This document shows, piece by piece, positions 30,301 through 42,300 of a stretch of DNA of 64,000 bases. The notes under the pieces are model-generated. The model had not been told where the DNA came from. It did no database searches and was given only the letters and a program-made list of their open reading frames with translations. The translations under genes and the position numbers were made by a program. Within the stretch, counting starts at the first letter, position 1; every line of letters starts with the position of its first letter. This DNA comes from Gambelia wislizenii (lineage: Eukaryota; Chordata; Lepidosauria; Squamata; Crotaphytidae): the NCBI GenBank assembly GCA_030847615.1, contig JAUMIR010000001.1, positions 88,275,501-88,339,500 of the forward strand. The letters run 5' to 3'.

Positions 30301-33300
30301 CACATTTTCTAGGAAGACTCTATGGTAGGTGTGCTGTTTTGTGTCCCATAGATAATTGAATCAGTGGATACAGAGGTCCTACTGTATTGTCAAATTTCAT
30401 CCAATAGTGGCCTTGCACTACCACAAAGAACACCCACTTACACAAGGCAGGACACCCAGATTTTGCCAATCCCCCTTCCCCTTCTACAGGGATTCTCCAG
30501 AACAGTATTGGATATGACAAAGGACTGTAAGTAGGCTGAACTGCTGACAATTGAAATATTGCAATTTATGAAAGGATTAGTATTTTCTGCTATTATAAAG
30601 CCACCCCTGGATATGGCACATTGTTTATAGAGTGCCATCAACATACATAACTTTTTATAAAGTTCGAGAAGACTAGTCCTGTAATAAGTTTATCTTAAAT
30701 ACTATCCAGTGTCTGATTTTACTTGGTTCAAGAATGTGTGCTTCTATTCTGGAAACTGCTGAAATGTCATTTCAATTTCCTGAATTATTACTATAGATTT
30801 TCGTCACCCTATCTTTACATCACAATGATGCACTGACTCATGAATCTGTGAATTTCTGAGCACTTGGGGAGTACTGAAATATTTTCAGTGGTCTCAACCA
30901 TTCTTTAAATAGCCAAGATCACTCATGAACTGGCAGGTTGCCTAAGCATGTTGTTTCGTGAGTTCCCTAACACACATCCTTTCCAGCTTAGGAAAACTTG
31001 GTATTCTATGGAATTCTGTAAGCAGCAGAAGTGAAGAAATTGCTATATGCTAGTTTTGGAGACAGCTTTGGAGACTACAAAGTGACTCATTCTGTTTTGT
31101 GTGACAAGAGGTACATAATACATGGGGGTGGGGGAGCTCATGCACAGCAAGCTTGGATAGTCAGTTTAAATATCTAGAGACTTGGTCTTTTGATTTTTAT
31201 TTAGATCTGTTATGAACATGTCGCTCAACAGCATAGAATGTGTGCTGAGGGCTCTGTAGGTTAATGGCTGGGCTGAATTCCTACCTATTTTGGCTGATGA
31301 ATGTTTGAGGTTTTCAGTTCTGGAGAAAGCTATCACGTTCATTATGAGAAGTCTAAGCTCACTGATTACTAGGCAGGCAGAAAGAGAATCAAAAAGGGAA
31401 ACATGAACTGTTATTGAGAGTACGCCAATATGGCCAGTTTCCAAATGGACACACAGTCTTCAAGGTATTTTTGTCCAAGAACATAACATAACACTGCTGC
31501 TCAGGCAAACAAAACCAAGTTAGAGCCACAATCAGCTCTTACGAGCCTCAATGACAACTCTTTTTCAGCACAGTGGAGACTTTGGTCCTCTTCACTTCAG
31601 AAGAGCATGCAATTCTCTGGAGAATTACATTACAGGATTTATGCAACTGAATGACTTTGATTTATTTCCTATGGTTAAGGCAGCCTGTATGGTGTAGTGA
31701 TAAAGAATGCTGACCTGGAACTTAGGAAATATAGATTCTAGTCCCACTGAGTGAAGAAACATGGAGCCTTTGGGTCAGTCACTCTCAAATCAAATCAAAC
31801 TTTATTTGCATCAAGCCAGTGGCCACTGCAATTATAACAAATACCAGCAAACATCACTAACATAAAAATTGCAATCTGATTTCTAAAATATATCTCTAGT
31901 ACTGAACAGATATAAACAGTATAAACAAAGGGATTTAACATGCATATAAGATCACTGAATTCATTTTAAAATGAACTCAAGACTGACCTATCTCACAGGG
32001 TTACAGTGAGGATAAAGTGGGAAGACAAGTTATGTACACCAGTGGTTCTCAATCCTTTGTCTTCCAGATGTTTCAGACTTCAGCTTCCAAAATCCCTGAC
32101 CACTGGCCAAACAGGCTGGGGCTTTTTGAGGCTGAAGTCCAAAATATCAGGAGGGCCAAAGTTTGAGCAACAAGTGATGTACACCACCCTGAACTGCAGA
32201 GAAAGTGTATACAAATGAAACTAATAATACATAATAAATACTTCAGGTTATGAGAAAGCAATACTCTTAAAAATAATAGTGGCACATACCTCAATCAGCT
32301 CAGGAGCACTTAATACAGGCATTTCATTGAGGTTTAAATTTTTTTCAGCCAACAACTGTTCAGGCAGAGTTTCCTGGTGCAGTAAAAAGCGTTCTTGATC
32401 AGCAATTTCTGTATACAGTAAACAAAAAAATGCATACATTACTATAGTCTTGAATAATATAGTATAGTTATGGGCTCCATGAACTATGAAAATAACTTGT
32501 TTTCCAAATTATTTAACTTGCTATGAATCTATGGATACCGAGGGCCCACTGAGTGTGGGTGGGTGGGGTTGAGTCAGTCCATGGCCACAGACCCACACAC
32601 CCCCAGCCCCTCCAGAAACCCCAAGCTATTTTTGATTTTTAGGTTTGTTTGTTTTTTGCCTGAAAAGAGAATAAAAATACATGCAAATGTGGCTTCATTC
32701 ACTCACCAACCCAAAGGCCACCAAACCTCTGAAATTTTTAAAGAGGAAGAAATGTGTTGAAAGATGGAAAATTGCAACCCAGAGTGACATTGTATGACTT
32801 CCGGTGCACACATGTTGCAGAGCCAGAGCCCACTGGTGGGACATGGGGCAAGAATTGGCCCCTGCCCCATCAATAAGAATGAAAACCTGCAGATTTCTCC
32901 CTACCAGTATTTTTTTTTAAGTTATTAAGAAACCAGCATTTAAAAAGAACTGTAACATAAGGAGAAGCACAACTAATAGCTTAGGAAAGCTATCACTAAC
33001 ATTGGTATCTATACTTTCCATGTCTACTCAGCAGCTATTGTGCTGCAAGCACAAAAGACCTACCAGATAAAGTGCTACTTGCACATATGCAAGATGAGAT
33101 TTCCAGCTTAGTCATAAATAAGAAAAGAAAGCATACCTTCAGTTTTCTCATTCAGTATCACTTCTGATATATCAGAAGCCAGCACAGATAGTTTGCTCAA
33201 GCCAAGAAGAGTTTTCTTCTTTGCAAAGTACCGAGTTTCAGTATTTGCTAAATTTTGCAGTGTTCGGTGAGCCTAACAGATTAAAATACTTTATTATTTC

Positions 33301-36300
33301 AAGGTTTGACAAAGTTCTGAAATATTAAAGTCGAAGACAAAAACTGACAAATATTTGCTAAGCAGGGAATTTATTCTTTGATATTAATTTCATGACAATC
33401 ATATATCAAATTAGTGTTTCACAAGGATTTTTCTAAAATTCTGGAACTGTTGAGAAGAGTTTCCTTCTTGTCCTATGCTAAGCAATTTTATACAGCTATT
33501 TTGGGGGAAAAACAACATACAACCTATCAGGATAGTTCATTACACCTAACTGGAAATGAAAAGCCACATATGACAAGCCACAAAACTATCATGGATGAAG
33601 ATTCACAACTCATTTTCCAGTGTTTTGAATTAACATAATTATAATGACTGAAAAAAAATGAAACTCTCTATCCTACTGACTGACTCTATCAGATTTGGGA
33701 GGAGATGTAGATTTTACAAAAATGACTCAGTGCTTTGCAACCATGGGAGTAGGCATTTAGGCAGGAAGATTTTAAAAGTTTGTTTATATTTTGCAGCTTG
33801 TGAACCAAATATGCTCACATCATTCTATCTAGATTGAAGAAAAGAGCTAGTAATTTAGACAAAAAAGCAAAAAAAAAAGTTATACAACACCTATGTCTTT
33901 TAGGTACTGTAGAAAGATTAGTAGAACTTACATATTCCCTATATGTCAGAAGGATTGCCTCATATACACATTCTTTTTACTTTAGGCAAGAGAGTTAAAT
34001 TATGTGAGATGGATTTGAGAGAGATACTAATGGAAGAAATTCTGGTAATGGAATTCTACACTGTCATGGAAAAGGTATTTAAAAGACTACACAGAACATC
34101 TTGTGAAATGCAAGCATAGGAAATGCAAGACAAACAAATACAGAAGGGCATGGTCTCAACCTGTTTGATGTTGGACAAGAGACTGTGCAAAACCATGCAC
34201 TATCAGAAACACACTGCTGGATTTCAGTCATCTTTTCTCAAGCAAAGAACCTGCACCGTCAACAAAAGTGCTTCTGTTCCTGAAGGGTACCCCTGGATTC
34301 AGCTTATGGGTTAATACCAAATACATTCACAAATTTCATAAAAAATATTTTTGTGGGTTTTTTTTCGGGCTGTGAAGCCATGTTCTAGAAGAGTTTATTC
34401 CTGACATTTCACCTGCATCTGTGGCTGGCATCTTCAGAGAATGGTAGCAGTGTGGGTGTGTGGGGTTTATATACTGTGAGTCCATGTTGAAGAGGATTAG
34501 TATGTAAATTTGCGTATTCAGTTGTTGGATGTTCAGTTCTTATGGTGGGAGGATACGTGAGGGAGATTAGTGTCTAGTTAGCTCATAGTCCATTGTTTGC
34601 TGGGAAGCCTCTTGTCCCTGGGTGAGGTTCATTTGCATGTGTTGAGTTTTTATTTTGGTGTTTTTCAAGACTGGTAGCCAAACTTTGTTTACTTTTAGGG
34701 TTTCCTCTTTCCTGTTGAAATTGTCCAGGTGTTTGTGGATTTCAATAGCATCCCTATGCATTCTGACCTGATTATTAGCCTGGTCCAGAATTTCGGTGTT
34801 TTCAAATAGCACTTTGTGCCCAAAGTTGGTTTATAATGTGTTCTGCTACTGCTGATTTTTCTAGCTGGCCCAGTCTGCAGTGTCACTCATGTTCCTTGAT
34901 TTGTGTTTGCACCCTGTGTTTTGTGGTCCCTATGCAGACTTGTCCGCAGCTACATGGTATGCAGTAAACTTCTGCGGCTGTGAGATGGTCTCTTTTGCCA
35001 GCCAGAATAATCAGCAAGAAAAAGCAGAGGACTCTTACCAAAAACATTGTTGAATTATTTTACAATAATAAAGCATACCTTTTCCAAATCATTACTGTTG
35101 ATGTCATGCAGCCAACTGAGATGCTCATGGGCTTGTAAAAAGTTGGCCAACTGACCGTGCTGAGCAAGGGGCTGAGATAACAGCTTTCCTCGTTTCCCTT
35201 TCTCCAAATACCAGCGAAAAAGGAAATCTGAAAAATTCTGAAATGTACATATGTATAAGTACCTGCTTCTCAAAATGCCACATTGGTTACTTACCGTGAA
35301 GGTGTATTCTGGGGTTGGTGAGAGGAGGAATCCATGACTTTTGGGATTGGTTCCCCTCACCGCCCAGAGAGAGGCAGGAAGTTGTAATTTAAATTTTTAG
35401 GAAACTAACGCTTCTTCCTGTACTCCTCTCCCTCTGCTCTCCACGAGGTCAGTTCCCTGACTAGCCAAGCCCCGTAGAGAGAAAAGAGATGGTATCCATG
35501 TGATGTTTCAGGTATTTTTCTTCTTCTCCAGAGAACTAAGCTGTAGTAGTCACGATGGGTGGAGTGGATTCCTCCTCTCTCCAACCCCAGAATGCATCTT
35601 CACGGTAAGTAACCAATGTGGCATTCTCTGGGTTGGTGAGAGGAGGAATCCATGACTTTTAGGATGTGCCCAACCTTTATCCCCACTCAGGGAGGGAGTG
35701 TCTGCGAATCTGTCTTTGTCTACTATAACCTGTTGGAGCACCCCCCCTACCGAATGCAGTGTCCACCAACCTGAACTTGTCCACTTTGTAGTGTCGTATG
35801 AAGGAGGGGGTACTCCAAGAGGCTGCCCTGCATATCTTTAGTATGGGTTGTTGGTTGAAAAGGCCGCCAATGTGGCTGCCGATCTAGTGGAGTGCTCGGT
35901 GAGTCCAGAAGGCCTGGATGTCATATGCCAACCAGATGCACGCTTTTATCCACGTGGCTATGGCTTATCTCAATGCCTTTGCACCCACTGATGCTGGGTT
36001 GAATGACATGAAGAGTGAGTTGCAGTTCCTGAAAGACTTTGTAGATCTTGAGTGCCCTGTAGACATCCTGTTTGTGCCGCAACCTTTCTGTCGAGTGTGA
36101 CAGATTTGGGCAGAAGGAGGGGAGGATCAGCTTCTGGGAGAGGTAGAAGCTTGACACCACCTTCAGAATGAAGAACAGGTCTGGTCGCAGTGATACACAG
36201 TCCTTGTTAAACGTACATAGGTGTTCTCTGACCGATACGACACCAGCTCCAATACACTTCTAGCCGAGGTGATGGCCATTAAAAAGGCCATCTTCAGCGT

Positions 36301-39300
36301 TAGGGTCCAAAGCGGGACCGTCCTCAATGCCTCGAACAGTGGTTGCATCAGTTGTTTTAACACCAGTGGGAGGCCCCAAGATGGGAATCAGTACGAAACC
36401 TCCTCCCGTACAGGTGAGAATGTTCCCCCTTGCGGTAGCGGCATAACCAATGATAGGGCCACTGCTTGTTTTTTTAGCGTGTTGGGTCTGAGACCCAAGT
36501 TCAAGCCCTTCTGTAGGAATGCCAGCACGTGCTTTACTTGACACTCCTTCCAGGGGAATGGAGTTGGTCCTGCACCAACGTTTGAAGGCTTGCCATGTAG
36601 TTTTGTAGATCCTTGCTGTGGATTGTCAATGTGATGAAAGGAGAGTGTCTATTACCACCTCCTCATAGCTGTAGTCCTGCAGGACTCTCCGTTCAATTTC
36701 CAGGCAGCTAGTTGAAGCCAAGATACCCTCGGGTGACTGAGGGGATCTTGTAGTAAGAGGTCTTCCCTCTGAGGGAGTCGCCATGGTTCCGCTTCTGCTA
36801 GCTCTATGAGATCCAAGAACCAGGGTCTCCGAGGCCAGTAAGGGGCTATGAGGACCATGTTTGCTCTTTCTTTCCTCGGCTTCCTGCAGACCTTCCCCAG
36901 AAGGAGAAGGACGGGGGAGAGATAGAGGAGACCTTCTGGCCATGGACGACTCAGTGTATCCACTCCCTCTGCCTGCTGGCAGTGGAATCTGGCGAAGAAT
37001 CTGGGGAGCTTGGTGTTGGCTGCCAAAGTAAACATGTCCACTTACATCCTTCCGAATCTGCTCTGCAGCTGGTGGAACACTTCTGGGTGGAGTTCCCACT
37101 TCCCTGGGAATATCTTGTGCCTGCTCAAAAAGTCCACTTGGCTGTTGTCGGACCCTTGGAGATATTGGGCTATGACTGGTCTTTTCTGCCCAGAGGAACA
37201 GGAGGTGCACTTCTTTTTGGAGGGAGCAGGACTTTGATCCCCCTTGCTTTGCGATGTAAGATCTGGATGTGGTGTTGTCTGTCAGGACCTGAATGTGCTG
37301 CCCCTTCAAGAGTGGTGTGAAGTGAATTGGCTCAAGTTGTGCTGCCTGTAGCTCTAGCCAGATTATGCTGTGCTCCTGTTCCTGGGCTCTCCAGAGTCCT
37401 TGCACCACCTCCCCTTGGCAGTGTGGTCCCCAGCCTCTCAGACTTGAATCTGAGGTGACTGTGGTCAGGTGTCCCAAAACGAAGGGGGAGCCTTTCACTA
37501 TGTTTTCCTTGAGCGTCCACCATGTCAGCGAGGACCTGACTGGCGGGGGGGGGGGGGAGACGAAGTAACCAGCACTTTCAGAGGACTATCTGCTGCTGGT
37601 AGCCCCTGAAGAACCCCTGTAGGGGCCTGGAGTGGAATCTGGCCCATGGGATCAACTGGATCACGGAGATCATGAGGCCCAAGAGTCTGGCTAGGGCCAT
37701 CAGGGAAGCTAGAGACTGAATCCACAGCCTCAGTGCTTCCTTCTGTATGGCCAGCTGTCTTTCATCCAAGAGGTAGATCATACTTGTTCTGCTATCTTCC
37801 AGGTACCCAGGTGTGCGATGGTCTGAGTTAGGACCAGGTGGCTTTTCTTGAAATTTACCAGGAATCTGTGACTCTGGAGGCAAGCTATTGTCTTTCCTAG
37901 GTCCTCGTGATCCTTCTGGAATGATGATGCTCTCAAGAGCATATCGTCCAGGTAGGGGTACAGGTGAACCCTCTGAGCCCTTAGGCGCACTATCAGAGCT
38001 ACCAAGATCTTGATGAAGACCCATGGGGGCAATGCCAGGCCAAAGGGGAGAGCCCTGAACTGGAAATGTTGATCCCCAAAGGCAAACCTGAGGAACTGTC
38101 TGCTCTCCTTGTCTACCTTCACAAGCAGATATGCCTCTGCCAAGTCCAGAGATGCCAGGACGTTCCCTTCCTGGAGAGCTTCTCTGATGAAAGAAAGGGT
38201 TTCCACGCAGAAACACTTGTAGGTGACACAGGAGTTTGTGTATTTGAGATCCAGGATCAATCTGGAGTCCCCTCCCTTTTTTGGTATTGTGAAAAAGAAG
38301 GAGTAGACCCCTGAGAAGCATTGCTGTGGAGGGACTTCCTCTATTGCTCTGATGGTCTGGAGATGTTGAATGGCTGATCAATGTGACTCACTATGGTGGA
38401 CATGATCCACCTGTCTATTGTTGAGTTCAACCATAGAATAGAGCCTGCCCCCTACTGGAGGGGGCTTGGAGTCAGAACTGTTGCCTGGCCCCACCCCTCT
38501 GGGTGTGCTTCCTCCCCTGCGGCTTACTGCAGCCTGGGTGATGGGGCTCCGACAGATGGTGCAGTTCAATCTTGCCCATGTGCATCAAAAGGAACGAAAA
38601 TCCCACTGCCTACTGGATCCCCTGGGAGAACAAAAGGATGTATAGGTATGAAAGGGCCTCTTAGTACTCTTCATATCACTTCATCTGCTCATGGTGGGCA
38701 CTGCCTGTTTTTTATCCCTACTTTCCCCCAGGATGTCCTTCAAGGCTTCTTCACCAAACAGCTCGGATCACTTGAATGGAGTCATCGACAGATTGGCTCT
38801 CAGGTGCGCATCTGCTTCCCAGTGCTTCAGCCAAATAGATTTCTGGCCACAGCCGCCGCTCTTATGGTTCTTCCCACGAACGTTATGGAGTCTTGTGAGG
38901 CGTGTGCAATGAATTTTAGCATTCTGTAGATCTTGGAGACTCCTATGGAGGGTCCTAGTGTCCAGTTGGGCACCCTTTAGGATATCCTCCACCCAAAGGA
39001 GCGCTGCTCTCGTGAAGAGGTAGGTCACTGCGGATGCTCTGACCACCAAGTGAAAGCCTTTGCACCTTCTTCTTAAGGGCTCTTTCTGCCCTCTTTTCTT
39101 CTGGCTCTTTAAGGAAACCTTCTCCTTGAGCACTAGCGAATTGGAAACCAGTGAGGCCACTGGTGAATAAACCGCAGGGACGTTCAGGATGTCTAGGACC
39201 TGCTACCCAAGTGAACATAACTTCTGAGCTATCACAGTTCCTCTCTTTTCCTGCATTGGCTTTTCCCATTCTTTCTTAATAAGTTCTCCAAAGAGCGATG

Positions 39301-42300
39301 GGAATGACAACTCCTTCTTCTGGGCCCTGGGTGGCCTCAACACAAAGGCTCCCCTCTCGCTCAGCTCCTGGGTCTCCTGGTCAGTGGAGTTCTGATGGCT
39401 TAATTTGCAAGGAAGGCCTAGGGTATCCGCTACTTTTGTCAACAGGGGCGTGAAATCTTCACAATGGAACAGCCTATCTGAGGGCTCCGCCTTGGCAGAG
39501 CGTGAGTCTGACCATTCTCTTTCCTCCTTCTCAGTATGCTGTTGACCAGTTTCTTCATCTATGTCATAAGCCGTCCTGGTGATTTCGTTTACTGTCTCAT
39601 CCCCTGAGTTTTAGTCTGACCCTTCTGATGAGTGAGGCGGGGAGCTAGTCTTTCTTTTTTCTCTATGCCCAGCAAGGGGTGCCAGAGGAGCTCTAATGCC
39701 AGATTTAAAACCTTGTTGTTTGGTCTTGTTGGACCCCTTTGCTCTGGTCCCCGAGGGCCTTGAAACTCGTGGTGGAGCAGTGGAATTGTTCCAATGGGGT
39801 GAGCCACCTCTTGCTCTCCCTCTGCCCTGGCCAGGGCCTGCTTGGCCAGGTATCTCTGACTGACCTCCTGCCATTTCATGCTTCTCCATGACCCTGGCAG
39901 CTGATGCCTGGGTGCACAGTTGGGGTGGCGGTTGCAGCATGGTCCCTGGTCTTGTCTGACTGTTTTCCAGTGGCTCAGGAAGGCGAGCATGTGAGAGGTG
40001 CTGCAGGGCCATTCATATGGCCTGCTCCCTCTCCAGTGTGTCCTCTCTGGCCCAATCCCCCTGGTTACCGGCTTCTCCGGATGCCTGGGAATGCTCACGC
40101 CATTCCTCCTCCTCTCCTTCCGAGTCTCCCTCGGCCAGGCCATCTGGCTAGGAGATACAATCCAGCTCCAACTGGGCTGGTAGCGCTCAGCCCTGACACA
40201 GCTTCCCACCAGCCTGCGCCGCCATGGATGGGGACTCGGGCTTGGGGCCTGGGGCTCCCTTGGGGCTCCCCTTCCTTGCGCCCCCCCCACATCACTTCCC
40301 TTTTGGAGTCTTCGGCGTCCGTCACCTGGGGATTGCCACGGTCCCTTCTCTCATGCTCCCGGCTTGCCTTCTGGAGCAGCTTCAGTAGCGGTGGGGCTGC
40401 GATGGCTGCTCTGCACCGCCTGCTGAAGTGACTTCAGCGGCAGGGACTGCCCTTTTTCCACCAACCAAGGCATACTTCCAGAGCAGCCGGGGGTGGCTGG
40501 CTCTCCTGCTGCACAGCTGGGTTCCCGTGCAGCCATCTTCATGCGTTTCCCGGCTGCCTCCTTCATCTCCCAGTGAGCCATCCTCAGGAAGCAGGGGGGG
40601 GGAATCCGAACAAAGGGTGGGGCGGAAGCCTCAACGAGCGAGCAGTGAGGGTTGGAGAAAGTATGGAGGAGGAAAGGGTTTTTTTCCCCAAAAGAAATCC
40701 AGAGAGAGTGAAGGAGGAGAATATAGAATGAAGTAAGGACCGAAGATAGAGAAGGAACAAAGGAAGGACTGAGGCTAGTTAAGGTAGCGGAGAAGAGGCT
40801 CTGGGGCTCTGCTGTGGGTAAGGCAGGACAAAGAACTGACCTCGTGGCCAGCAGAGGGGGAGGAGTACAGGAAGAAGCATCAGCTTCTTAAAAATTTAAA
40901 TTACAACTTCCTGCCTCTCTCTGGGCAGTGAGGAGACTAATCCCGAAAGTCATGGATTCCTCCTCTCACCAATCCAGAGAATGCAGCCTGCTTGCAAAAT
41001 TGGAATTTGTGTTAAAAATATAGATCTTCTAAAAATGCACATTTTCTCCAAACATTTGCTCTTCAGTATTTTAGTATAGAAAATCTTAATATAAATGCTA
41101 TCAGTTATATTCCACATGGATTTACAATTCAAGAATACTTCACTGGAGGATGAATAAACATTTATACATGTCCACTGTAAAAGCAATAAATTCACTTCAT
41201 TCAGAAAATTTTTGTAGCTAAATTCAAGGATGAAAAAAATATACTAAAAAGTACATCAAATCAGTTCTGTGGCACACTGCTGTCACAGTAATGGAAACCA
41301 GCAAAAAATCACAGAAACAACAAAGCCCTCTTTGCCTCTTATATTGGGAAAGCAAGAGAAAAGACTAACAAAAGTAGACAGGATGGAAAAGAAAGACACT
41401 ATGACAAAGGCAGCACGTAAACTCTGGTGAGAACAGCAAATCTTCGTGCCTGTCCTGGAATCCATGCTCTCTGCATACAATCTGGAAGTTTTTATGTTGT
41501 TTGTATGTGTTGTTCATGGATGAAGGAAATGAACAGAATACACCAAATCATCCACCCCACTATTATTCTTTCTTGTTTTCTGGAGAAAGCAGTTTTATTT
41601 GTTCTCATGCCAACATCCACTGTTTTTCTAGGCTCTTTGCCTGATCTACCATTGCTTCCTTCACTGCTCTAGCATCATTGACCCTCTGAGGTCAATTTTT
41701 GCACATGTGCCAATTCTTTACTTTCTTATTTGGTTATGCCAAGAGCTTTCTATTATACTAGTACTGTTTAAACTTTATTTGCCTGATTTTCAGGGTATGT
41801 ATTTTGCACAGTTATAACACACACCCTTCCAGTCCATCATGAAACATGAGTGTGTATAAATTGACAGAAACATATTAGGGACTAATTATTTTCTCAATAA
41901 GTTATGTGAATCATCATCTACTTGTACTGCATACAGAAATTTGAAATTAAGATTAGACACGATATACGTCCAGCTTAACCTTCACAATTCTACTGTTTAG
42001 ATGCTTAACAACTCCTAAAGAAAACTGAAAGTTCCACATAATCTACTGTTAATTAATAGCACAATAACATTACCTGATCAGCAAACTGGGTCATGTAACG
42101 TTGCAATCTAGCTTGGTTATCAGTCTGTTCACACATCTGTACCAAAATGTCAAAATCACAGTATTTTTCTGCCAGAGCAGCAGCTAATTGGTACTGTCCG
42201 AGAGAAACTGGACCAAAGCAGACAAAGAAAACATCCATGGTGAAATATGTTCATCTTGTGACCCTTTCAGAATAAACTTGTAAACATTCATTCATTCAAA

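Larger units (their letters stand above)
31682..32226 (+). mobile_element. tRNA-derived SINE broken by two insertions
   Basis: The head (TGGTGTAGTGATAAAG, 31691-31706) and a B-box-like GATTCTAGTCC start the element; the body resumes at about 31976 with CTATCTCACAGGGTTACAGT and ends ACCACCCTGAACTGCAGAG near 32200. In between sits a minus-strand LINE tail (31786-31970) and, later, a hAT MITE (32041-32177). Confidence 0.65.
35272..40985 (-). mobile_element. DIRS-type tyrosine-recombinase retrotransposon, full length, decayed
   Basis: About 5.7 kb with inverted terminal repeats (35303-35456 and 40831-40985), an internal complementary region beside the 3' repeat, and gag-like, reverse transcriptase, RNase H and tyrosine recombinase regions in order on the minus strand. 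DIRS elements copy through RNA and insert by a tyrosine recombinase, leaving no target duplication, and none is seen here. Frameshifts and stops break every domain. It sits in NUP133 intron 19, ending about 35 nt from the exon 20 acceptor. Confidence 0.88.

Noticed and set aside
36626..38381. Apparent large protein genes on the minus strand
   Set aside because: They are fragments of the DIRS reverse transcriptase and RNase H frames, with frameshifts, and are not host genes.
38393..38929. 178-codon plus-strand frame
   Set aside because: It is antisense to the gag-like part of the DIRS element and shows no recognisable protein.
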